From the NCBI GenBank assembly GCA_002401055.1, contig NVRZ01000071.1:1-11992 (forward strand): 11,992 nucleotides of DNA. Reading direction: 5' to 3'. How positions within the stretch are numbered: position 1 is the stretch's first letter; each line of letters opens with the position of its first letter. Position numbers and translations under genes: made by a program. Source of the DNA: Bacteroidota bacterium (GTDB lineage Bacteria; Bacteroidota; Bacteroidia; NORP154). Positions 1 to 7,700 of this stretch are shown here, piece by piece. The notes beneath the pieces are model-generated. The model searched no databases, was not told the origin of the DNA, and saw only the letters and a list, made by a program, of their open reading frames with translations.

Positions 1-85
1 GCCCACCGCCCACTCACATAAGGTCAAGCGTTAGCGTTCTTAAAGTCATCCGGTTCTACTGGCAAAAGAACCCTGTGACTATGGA

Positions 86-208
86 GTATAACGGCCCGTG
101 TTTGAGCAGTGGCGCCATACCATTGTAACACCACCGACTGTGCACACGCACGCTACAAGTTACGGAAAATAGTACTCACGCGCCATTGCTCCAAACACAT
201 TGTTGTAT
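86..208. repeat. attC-like imperfect palindrome, copy A (R1-A)
   Basis: This 123-bp element occurs again at 10985-11108 with roughly nine of ten positions identical by hand alignment, including an identical run around 154-190. It folds back on itself. Outer arms are GTATAAC (86-92) and GTTGTAT (202-208). Inner arms are 99-115 (TGTTTGAGCAGTGGCGC) and 180-197, whose complement matches except for one extra base. The segments between outer and inner arms (GGCCCG versus CATT) do not pair. Known integron attC sites have this plan: R boxes near RYYYAAC/GTTRRRY, an unpaired spacer, L boxes with extrahelical bases, and a length of about 57-141 bp. Each R box here misses the consensus at one position. 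No integron integrase is visible. It could instead be a dispersed REP/MITE-like palindrome. Confidence 0.7.
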
Positions 209-508
209 AATCGTAGGCCGCATTCCAAATGCTCATTCTTACTAAGATGCCTTTGTCCGCAGTTGAGGGTACACGCCAATATGCCGTAGTTATTAGCCGC
301 TGTTACATTGTTTTTTAAAAGGGTGGCAAAAGAGATTTTAGTTGATCTCTTGGTTAACTAAGATGCCAGATGTGCGGAAGGGGGTTTGCTCTTTGCAACC
401 GCACATAGGAGGATGGCAATGTGCAAACAACGGGGATATTACGCCAATGCCTGATGATAAACAGGCGTTAATACCGTACAGATGCACACTGAAGGTTAAT
501 ATATCGAT
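209..508. other. Intergenic stretch with small hairpin and diverged repeat R2-A
   Basis: No credible gene is seen here. ACTAAGATGCC occurs twice (241-251 and 357-367). Around 371-424 there is a segment with GTGCGG (372-377) facing CCGCAC (399-404), and the ordered blocks GGGGG, GCTCTTTGC (388-396) and CAATGTGC (417-424). The same ordered blocks, at nearly the same spacing, recur at 10723-10772. The 15-mer AGAGATTTTAGTTGA (331-345) occurs inverted at 10790-10804. Positions 488-508 look like a degenerate extra monomer of the array that starts at 509. Together these suggest decayed copies of palindromic intergenic elements shared by both ends of the window. Confidence 0.4.
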
Positions 509-865
509 GCTCTGACTCAAACAATCGACGCTCTGTGTCAATCATCTAACGCTGTTGCTCAAACAATCGACGCTCTGACTCAAACATCTAACGCTGTTGG
601 TCAAACAATCGATGCTCTGTGTCAAACATCTAATGCTGTTGCTCAAACAATCGATGCTCTGTGTCAAACATCTAACGCTGTTGCTCAAACAATCGATGCT
701 CTGTGTCAAACATCTAACCCTGCTGCTCAAACAATCGATGCTCTGTGTCAATCATCTAATGCTGTTGCTCAAACAATCGATGCTCTATGTCAATCATCTA
801 ATGCTGTTGCTCAAACAATCGATGCTCTATGTTAATCATCTAACGCTGAGGTTTAATCAATTGAC
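509..865. repeat. Tandem array 1: 17 x 21-bp monomers in 42-bp dimers
   Basis: The monomers begin with GCT every 21 bp from 509 (530, 551, 572 and so on to 845). Two alternating types make a 42-bp higher-order unit. One type contains GCTGTTGCTCAAACAATCGA, the other GCTCTGTGTCAAACATCTAA, and the two agree at about 12 of 21 positions. The last monomers (824, 845) are more diverged. Because 21 is a multiple of three and the unit has few stops, three of the six frames stay open and give artificial 14-residue repeat proteins. None has a recognisable domain. The period is exactly two turns of B-DNA at 10.5 bp per turn. A second array with the same geometry but different sequence lies at 11323-11679. 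Function is unknown. Confidence 0.95.
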
Positions 866-1040
866 GTTGCTATTTGGTTTACCCGGAACCTAACCTGAAA
901 ACCACAGGGCTGGAAGATGTTAAAGAATGTTAAAAGCTGAAAATATTGGTATTGTGGCACATGTTGTGCAAGTCAGTACTTCGAGAATCAATGATCCTTG
1001 TCTGTTGACAGGGTGTATTATTAACCATCTCGTTTATACG

Positions 1041-1067
1041 AAGTCCTTCGCGTGAAGCTTCGGACTT
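1041..1067 (+). promoter_or_regulatory. Hairpin in the leader of the 1094 gene
   Basis: AAGTCC (1041-1046) faces GGACTT (1062-1067), with CTTC (1046-1049) and GAAG (1054-1057) able to pair inside, 26 bp before the ATG at 1094. The segment 1046-1063 (CTTCGC, G, TGAAGCTTCGG) also occurs in inverted orientation, one base shorter, at 2443-2459 before the next gene. There is no run of T after the stem, so a terminator is unlikely. It may be a leader structure or part of a dispersed palindrome. The region 866-1040 shows nothing else I can name. Confidence 0.4.
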
Positions 1068-1093
1068 TGAAACGGGAATAAAACTTGAAAACT

Positions 1094-2041
1094 ATGAATA
1101 GTAATCAAGAAAATAAACTTTCAATGTACTATGCAGTACAGAAAGTTTGCGCTGATAATAACAGCGTATGGACAGGCTTGCCAGCATTTGTAAATGCGTT
1201 CGGCGAGTTTGAAGCGGTAATACAAGGTATCCAGGATAACAGGGTTATCCAAGAAAGGGATATCAAGGGTGTTACGCAAGACAAAGGAGGTGCAGCGGAT
1301 GAGCTGATCGACCAGGCATTTAAAGTGAGTACAGCGGTACACGCTTATGCCACTGAGGTGGGTAACAACACACTCAGGGAGAAGATCAACTACTCGCTCA
1401 CTGACTTTGGCAGGGCGCGGGATACCGTGATCATAGATATCTGTCAGCTAATACACGATGAAGCAAAGATCGTGGTGGCTGACCTGGTAGATTATGGTAT
1501 CAAGACGGCTGATCTGGCTGATCTGCTTTCTAAGCTGAGCGACTATGAGTTGTTAGTTGCAGGGCCGAGAAATGCGATCACCGACAGGTCTACTGCTACC
1601 GGCGAACTGGACGATCTCCTTAAAGAGGGGGATGACATCTTGAAAAACAAGATGGACAAGCTGATGAACCAGTTTGCAGGAGGCGATCCTGAATTTGTTA
1701 CTCAGTATACCAGCATGAGAAAGTTGGTAGGCATGGGTGGCTCTGGTACTGGGCTGAAAGGTAGAATTACCGACGGCGCGACCGGAGACAGGATTAAGAA
1801 CGTAACGGTTGAAATACCTGATATGGAACGTGAGTTGAAGACCAACGGCACTGGGCTGTACGTCTTTAAACAAGCACGACCGGGTCTTTACTCTGTACGG
1901 GCTGAGGCCAAGGGTTATGTTGCCAAGGAAATTCTTGAGGTTGAACTTGCCGAAGGAAAGTTGAATGTGTTAGACATTGAGCTTGACAAGAAGGCGAAGG
2001 AACCCAAGACTGAATTGGGACAGTTAAACCCTCCTGGCTAA
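1094..2041 (+). CDS. Hypothetical protein with C-terminal carboxypeptidase-regulatory-like domain
   Basis: This is a predicted 315-aa cytoplasmic protein; no signal peptide or membrane segment is seen. Residues 1 to about 205 are mainly helical and match no domain I can name (SMYYAVQKVC near the start, then ALPAF-like GLPAFVNAFGEFEAVIQ). After a glycine-rich linker (about 213-220), residues 221-298 look like a CarboxypepD_reg or Cna-B type beta-sandwich, with GRITDGATGDRIKNVTVEI, GLYVFKQARPGLYSVRAEA, GY and a closing IEL strand. Such domains are usually structural or binding modules, not enzymes; no peptidase residues are present. A TTG at 1085 is possible, but the ATG at 1094 aligns exactly, codon for codon, with the ATG of the paralogue at 11937, so 1094 is preferred. 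A strong terminator follows, so the gene is probably monocistronic. Similar proteins are familiar from Bacteroidota as hypothetical proteins; the function is unknown. Confidence 0.85.
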   Translation: MNSNQENKLSMYYAVQKVCADNNSVWTGLPAFVNAFGEFEAVIQGIQDNRVIQERDIKGVTQDKGGAADELIDQAFKVSTAVHAYATEVGNNTLREKINYSLTDFGRARDTVIIDICQLIHDEAKIVVADLVDYGIKTADLADLLSKLSDYELLVAGPRNAITDRSTATGELDDLLKEGDDILKNKMDKLMNQFAGGDPEFVTQYTSMRKLVGMGGSGTGLKGRITDGATGDRIKNVTVEIPDMERELKTNGTGLYVFKQARPGLYSVRAEAKGYVAKEILEVELAEGKLNVLDIELDKKAKEPKTELGQLNPPG

Positions 2042-2062
2042 AACAGTCAGGTTAAGAGCAGG

Positions 2063-2100
2063 AAACCCTTCTTCTCGTAATGAGACGGAGGGTTTTTTGT
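2063..2100 (+). terminator. Rho-independent terminator of the 1094 gene
   Basis: AAACCCTTCTTCTC (2063-2076) pairs with GAGACGGAGGGTTT (2082-2095) over 14 positions with one mismatch and one wobble, around a GTAAT loop. The T run overlaps the end of the stem (TTTTTT, then GTTTT). It lies 21 bp after the stop at 2039-2041 and should end the upstream transcript. Confidence 0.85.
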
Positions 2101-2288
2101 TTTATCAAGAGCTACTTGCACGAATGAGATTTAACACTTATTTGTTTTTTGAACCCTTGCAAAGAGCCCTTCCGTATTTCAAAAGATTTTTCTTCTGAAG
2201 TTTGTGATGATTGTCTTTGCTGCAATACAACGTTCCTTACTATCCGATATTTACAATATTGCTTTAAGAATGTTTATCTTGCATTAAA

Positions 2289-2392
2289 ACGGCTAAAAAT
2301 TATGCGCAGAGTGAAATGGCTAAGGCGGTGCACCCTTCGGGTGGTGTTCCTCGCGCTGTTTCAGTTCTGTGGGGGTGCTTTGCTTTAGCCGT
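2289..2392. repeat. Nested imperfect palindrome of about 104 bp
   Basis: Three concentric inverted pairs share a centre near 2338-2340. The outer pair is ACGGCTAAA (2289-2297) with TTTAGCCGT (2384-2392). The middle pair is CAGAGTGAAA (2307-2316) with TTTCAGTTCTG (2359-2369). The inner pair is CACCC-TTC-GGGTG (about 2331-2343). It lies in the 458-bp gap between the terminator-bearing gene and the surface-protein gene. The size and bulged long-hairpin style resemble R1, but the sequence is different. It could be a mobile palindromic element or an RNA structure. The rest of 2101-2288 is AT-rich and shows no gene; an open frame at 2149-2388 starts at TTG and runs through the palindrome, so I do not call it. 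Confidence 0.5.
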
Positions 2393-2438
2393 ACCTTTTG
2401 CAAGCTGAGGTGTATGCAGGGGTTCATGCCCTTTTTTA

Positions 2439-2459
2439 TTCACCGAAGCTTCAGCGAAG
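2439..2459. repeat. Small near-perfect palindrome shared with the 1041 leader
   Basis: TTCACCGAAGCTTCAGCGAA (2439-2458) is a 20-bp palindrome around GAAGCTTC with two mismatched position pairs. Its reverse complement, CTTCGCTGAAGCTTCGG, matches 1046-1063 apart from a one-base insertion there. Both copies lie just upstream of a gene start. A regulator site or a dispersed short palindrome are both possible. Confidence 0.45.
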
Positions 2460-2469
2460 ACGAATTTTG

Positions 2470-2477
2470 TACTTTAG
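2470..2477 (+). promoter_or_regulatory. Possible -7 box of the surface-protein gene
   Basis: TACTTTAG matches the Bacteroidota -7 consensus TAnnTTTG at all but one position and lies 22 bp before the ATG at 2500. I do not see a clear TTG -33 element, so this is a weak call. Confidence 0.25.
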
Positions 2478-2499
2478 ATACTAGTATTCAATTGCTTTT

Positions 2500-4710
2500 A
2501 TGAAAAAATCACTTGTTTTTTTAACCATGGTTCTATTTCAGACGGCTATCGTTTACGGCCAAGGCTACCAATGGGCAAAAAGTATCGAAGGTTCAGGTAA
2601 GGGTCGTGCTATCGCAGTGGATAGTATAGGCAATGTATATATTAAAGGCCAATTCCTCGGAACAGCTGATTTTGACCCCAGTCCTGACACAGCTAATCTA
2701 ACAGCAGGCTCTTCTAATGACATTTACGTTGCAAAATACAATTCATCAGGCGCCTATCTATGGGCTTTAAACATCGGTGCAGGGATTGATGATAATACTG
2801 AGAATCTTGGTAATCATTACATAACTGTGGACGGGACAGGTAATGTATATGTTACGGGGCATTTCACTATAACTGCCGATTTTGACCCCGGGGTAGATAC
2901 AGCTAACTTGACGCCAGTTGGAGCCTTAGATATTTTCTTTGCCAAATACGATTCATCTGGCAATTACCAATGGGCGAAAAGCATTGGAAGCGGAGGTGGT
3001 GATCATGGTCATAGCATTTCCGTTGACGCATCTGGCAACGTGCACATCACAGGTTTTTTCACCTCTACGGTTGATTTTGACCCAGACACAGGAACTGCTA
3101 ACCTCACATCTATTGGAAGTTCTGACCTCTTTTTTGCCAAATACGACAATAACGGCAATTACGTCTGGGCAAAAAGCATAGAAAGCACATTGAGCAGTAT
3201 GGGGCATCACATAATCGTTGATACCTCAGGTAATTGTTACATAACGGGGTATTTTGATGGTGTGGCCGATTTTGATCCAGGTGTGGGTACCATTAGTTTC
3301 ACGTCTGTTGGAGGCCCGGACATCTTCTTTGCTAAATATGATTCCGGTGGAAATTACATCTATGCTAAAAATATCGGAAACAGCGGTAATGGTCAAGGCA
3401 ATTCCATCACAGTCGATGAAACCGCCAATGTTCATATTACCGGATATTTCTCTGATACAATGGACTTTGACCCTGACACAGGAATAGCCAATTTAATTTC
3501 GGCTGGTCAAAATGATATTTTCTTTGCCAAATACGATAGCAGCGGAGATTACCTATACGCTAATGGAATTGGAACAACAAGCGATGAGCAGGGGCAAAGC
3601 ATAACTCTTGATGCAAACGACAATGTATATGTTTCTGGAAGTTTCCAAGGCATAGTAGACTTTGACCCAGATACCGGAATACAAAGCCTTACTTCCGCGG
3701 GTGCTTGGGACTTTTTTTTAGCAAAATACAATGTAAATGGCAATTACCTTTGGGCAATAAGTGTTGGAAATACGAACAATGAACTTCTCCATTCCCATGT
3801 GTCAGATAGTTCAGGGAATGTGCATATAACCGGGTACTTTACTTCCTCAACGGTTGACTTTGACCCCGGCCCAGATACGGCTAATTTAATTGCGGTGGCA
3901 GGTGACAACATCTTCTTTGCTAAATACAAAGATTGCTCATTGCCGAACAGTATTCCTATTTCCTCCTTCACCTATACCCAATCCACCTACACCTTCAATT
4001 TCACCGATTCCTCCCAAAACGCCACAAGCTGGTATTGGGATTTCGGGGATGGGAGCACTGACACTTCGCTAAACCCTATTCACACCTACCAGATTGCAGG
4101 AATCTACAATGTGTGCCTTATCGCCTCTAATGCATGTGGTTCGGATACGCTGTGCCAAAACGTAACCATCAGTGTGCCACAAATTATGTTTCAGAAAACG
4201 TTTGGAGGAGATTCAACAGATTATGCACATTCAATACGGCAAACAACTGATGGAGGATATATTATTATAGGACAAACTATAAGCTTTGGAGCTGGAGATT
4301 GGGATTTTTACCTGATTAAGACCGATGCTAACGGAGATACGTTGTGGACCAAGTCTTATGGAGGGGATACTCTTGATATTGGCTATTCTGTACAGCAAAC
4401 TATTGACGGCGGATATATTATTGCAGGAGAGACAAGAAGTTTTGGATCAGGATATAGTGATTTTTATGTAATTAAAACCGATCTCGATGGGGATACTTTA
4501 TGGACTAAAACCTATGGAGGTTCCTTAAGTAGTGATTATGGCGTTTCAATTCAACAAACTTCTGACGGAGGATATATCATTACCGGAAATACAGGTGCTT
4601 ATGGGGCAGGACAAAATGATGCTTATTTGATCAGGATCAATTCTATGGGAGATACATTATGGACCAAAACCTATGGAGGAACAGGCCAGGATTTTGGTAA
4701 TTATGTTTAG
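2500..4710 (+). CDS. N-terminal part of giant T9SS surface protein: signal peptide, beta-propeller, PKD, half of second propeller (ends at premature TAG)
   Basis: This piece has 736 residues. Residues 1 to about 20 form a Sec signal peptide (MKKSLVFLTMVLFQTAIVYG). Residues 21-477 hold seven repeats of about 65-70 aa, each with an NVYITG-type strand, a DFDP turn and a FFAKYD/SSGNY strand. They resemble SBBP repeats and should form one seven-bladed propeller. Residues 487-560 are a PKD domain (WYWDFGDGSTDTSLNPIHTY). From about 563 a second repeat type begins (QQTxDGGYIIxG ... YLIKTDxxGDTLWTKTYGG); three blades are complete and the fourth is cut at TAG 4708-4710. The reading frame continues unchanged to 8223, so the native product should be about 1907 aa. 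Translated alone, this piece would enter the periplasm but lacks the T9SS signal and would not reach the surface. It may be a pseudogene piece, a sequencing error or a readthrough case. Confidence 0.85.
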   Translation: MKKSLVFLTMVLFQTAIVYGQGYQWAKSIEGSGKGRAIAVDSIGNVYIKGQFLGTADFDPSPDTANLTAGSSNDIYVAKYNSSGAYLWALNIGAGIDDNTENLGNHYITVDGTGNVYVTGHFTITADFDPGVDTANLTPVGALDIFFAKYDSSGNYQWAKSIGSGGGDHGHSISVDASGNVHITGFFTSTVDFDPDTGTANLTSIGSSDLFFAKYDNNGNYVWAKSIESTLSSMGHHIIVDTSGNCYITGYFDGVADFDPGVGTISFTSVGGPDIFFAKYDSGGNYIYAKNIGNSGNGQGNSITVDETANVHITGYFSDTMDFDPDTGIANLISAGQNDIFFAKYDSSGDYLYANGIGTTSDEQGQSITLDANDNVYVSGSFQGIVDFDPDTGIQSLTSAGAWDFFLAKYNVNGNYLWAISVGNTNNELLHSHVSDSSGNVHITGYFTSSTVDFDPGPDTANLIAVAGDNIFFAKYKDCSLPNSIPISSFTYTQSTYTFNFTDSSQNATSWYWDFGDGSTDTSLNPIHTYQIAGIYNVCLIASNACGSDTLCQNVTISVPQIMFQKTFGGDSTDYAHSIRQTTDGGYIIIGQTISFGAGDWDFYLIKTDANGDTLWTKSYGGDTLDIGYSVQQTIDGGYIIAGETRSFGSGYSDFYVIKTDLDGDTLWTKTYGGSLSSDYGVSIQQTSDGGYIITGNTGAYGAGQNDAYLIRINSMGDTLWTKTYGGTGQDFGNYV
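4708..4710 (+). other. In-frame amber codon interrupting the surface-protein gene
   Basis: The TAG lies in the same frame as both the 2500 start and the 8221-8223 TAA. Sibling blades read VQQTIDGGY, IQQTSDGGY and VQQTVDGGY; here the sequence reads YV-stop-QTSDGGYIM. The codon at this position should be CAG, so one C-to-T change at 4708 explains the stop. No frameshift is needed and the repeat pattern resumes at once, in register. Confidence 0.9.
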
Positions 4711-4734
4711 CAAACTTCAGATGGAGGATACATT

Positions 4735-7700
4735 ATGTTGGGAGGTACCGTAAGCTTTGGTCAAGGAATGGGTGATATCTATTTAGTAAGGACTGATTCG
4801 AACGGAGATACTCTATGGACTAGAACCTATGGGGGCGCAAATGATGAACCATGGTGGCTTATTGGATCCGTCCAAGAAACTTCTGATAACGGATTTATTC
4901 TAACTGGAGTTACAACCAGTTTTGGGGCGGGTGGAGATGATGTTTATTTGATCAGAACAGATGTTAATGGAGATAATTTATGGACGAAAACTTATGGTGG
5001 TATAAATAATGATGGGGGAAGTTCAGTTCAACAAACCGTTGATGGAGGTTATGTTATAGCGGGGAACACGGCTAGTTTTGGATCGGGAGGTAGTGATGTT
5101 TATTTGATTAAAACGAACGCCAATGGAGATACATTATGGACAAAAACTTATGGTAGTACTGGAAATGAAAATGGCCTTTCAGTAAGGCAGACTAAAGATG
5201 GCGGATATATTATTACAGGATCGATAACAGATTCTATTTCTGGAAATAATGTTTATTTAATAAAAACAGACGCTAATGGAAATAGTGGTTGTAATGAAAG
5301 TAATACAAACACCATCGTTACTTCTCCTGCAACTGTAGTGAACTCAACAGGTACACAAATAAGTTCCGGGGCAATAATATTAAACACGGCAACTATCATA
5401 AGCAGCACAACCACAGTCGACAGTTTACTATGCAATGGGGTTTCAAATTGCAATCTAACTGGAAACGCATCAGGTACAAATGTAACCTGTAGCGGTGGAA
5501 GCGATGGAACAGCAATAGTGATGTCAACAGGTGGTTTTGGTAGTATTTCCTACAATTGGTCATCAAGCGATACTGCGCAAAATATTTCAGGGTTATCGGC
5601 AGGTTCTTATGTTATTATTATTACTGATTCCGTAGGATGCACTGCAAGCGACACTATTTCGATTACAGAACCTTCCCTGATAACAGGTTCTACAAATGCA
5701 ACAATATGCAGTGGCGACAGCATATTGCTTGGTGGCAGCTATCAAAGTACGACAGGTATGTACAATGATACGATTATAGCTACAAATGGCTGCGACAGTG
5801 TTATAGCCACAAGTTTGTCAGTAAATTCCCAAATAAACCTCTCTTTCACGACCCAAAACGCTGCCTGCTCTGATAGTGACAATGGCCTTGCAACGATCGT
5901 AGCAACCGGAGGCAGTGCACCATACTCGTTTTTATGGTCATCAGGGCAAATGAATGATACTGCAACAGGTCTTTCATCAGGCGTGTATTCCGTTGCGGTT
6001 ACAGACAGTTCAGGATGCACGGCTACCGATAGTGTCACCATTTCGGAACCGGCAGCTTTAAGTATTTCGGTGTCCACTACTTATGCCAGTTGCGGTACTA
6101 ATAACGGCTCTGCTATAGCTTCCGTAACAGGTGGAACGCAGCCTTATAGCTATCAATGGTCAAGCGGAGATACTTCTGTAATTGCAGATAGTTTGACAAG
6201 CGGTATTTACATCGTAACGGTTACTGATACAAATGGCTGCTCTGCTTTTTCATCTGCAACCGTTAGTGACAGTGCCGGGCCCACGGTCGCAACAATGACA
6301 ATCGGCAATGTTACCTGTTTTGGAAGGACAGACGGTTATATTGATCTTGGAGTTGCTGCTATGCCTCCTGTAACTTTTTCTTGGACGCATGGAGCGAATA
6401 CAGAGGATGTAAGCAATCTTTCAGCAGGGCCTTATGAGGTAGTTGTAACCGATGGAAATGGTTGCACTTCGGTAGTTGATACCGTCATCACCCAACCTTC
6501 TCAACTGGCACTTGTTGTAACCACTACTGCCGCTACTTGTGACAGTGCGGATGGTTCAGCTTCGCTTACCGTCACTGGTGGGATGGCACCTTACACCTAT
6601 AGCTGGTCATCTGGCGGAACGGGAACAACGGAAACCGGTTTGATTGCGGGCGTGTACGTGGTAACTATTACCGATGCCAACGGCTGTCAGAATTCAGTTT
6701 CTGCGGCTGTTAGTGATGCGGGCAGCGCAATTATCACAATTGATTCAGTGCAGGATGCGGACTGTGCGGGAATTGGCTCAGCTTATGTCAGTGTTTCGGG
6801 CGGTACAGCACCTTACACCTACAACTGGTCAAATAATGATACAATGCAGGACTTGACCGGAGTTTCTGCGGGCCTGTACAGCGTAACCATAACAGGAGCG
6901 GATGGATGCGAGGCCACAGCCGGTATCACCATTGATGAGGTGCAACCATTTGAGAATCCAATATGCCTGGTAACTGTGGATACCATCACTGGCACCAACC
7001 TAATCGTTTGGGAAAAGCAGCAAACCACGGGCATTGCCTATTACAACATTTACAAAGAGAGTAATCAAGCCGGGGTTTACTACTTCATTGGCAACAGGCC
7101 CTATGATTCACTTAGTTTTTACACCGACAGTTTTTCAGATCCGCTTATAAGGTCGTGGAGATATAAAATTGCCGCTGTTGACAGTTGCGGCAATGAATCT
7201 GCATTGAGCGGTGAGCATAAAACAATTCATTTGGTACTGAGCGAATTTGGAAATAATGTGTACCTGATATGGGATGACTACCAGGGATTTTCTTTTTCCA
7301 CTTATAACATACACAGGTATTCGATAACCAACGGATGGGAAGTAATAGGTTCATTGCCCAACACGCTGCACACTTATACCGATACTGCACAACTGCCGGG
7401 AAACAGATTTTATTTTATCGAAGCAGAGCATCCTGCCGGTTGTGTAACAGGTAAAATGGCCAATTATAATTCTTCTTTATCAAACAAAGACAAGATCGTA
7501 GCGGTTTCATCATTGGCAGCCAATACCACTGTACAGAATCCATCATCCGGTAATTGTGACGGTTCTGCCACCGCTTCGGCAACGGGAGGTGTGCTGCCCT
7601 ATACATATCTGTGGAATACAAGCCCGGTACAAACATCAGTTACAGCAGACAGCTTGTGCCAGGGAACTTATGCCGTTACCGTAACTGATGCCATTGGAGA

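Noticed and set aside
509..865. Array 1 as plasmid iterons or an origin
   Set aside because: Period fits, but there is no Rep gene, no DnaA box cluster and no AT-rich opening region tied to it; only kept as an analogy.
597..893. 98-codon plus-strand frame with a hydrophobic 14-residue repeat (KQSMLCVKHLMLLL)
   Set aside because: It is produced by the 21-bp period of array 1. The minus strand at 542-751 and another plus frame are equally open, and no domain or start context is present.
1005..1038. TTGACA (1005-1010) with TTTATA (1033-1038) as a sigma-70 style promoter
   Set aside because: The 22-bp spacing is too long and Bacteroidota promoters use a different consensus (TTG and TAnnTTTG).
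2149..2388. 79-codon plus frame between the terminator and the surface-protein gene
   Set aside because: TTG start, no ribosome site, Cys-rich odd composition, and its second half is the nested palindrome.
4710..4735. A frameshift between the two halves of the surface protein
   Set aside because: 2500, 4708 and 4735 are in the same frame; a single substitution is enough to explain the break.
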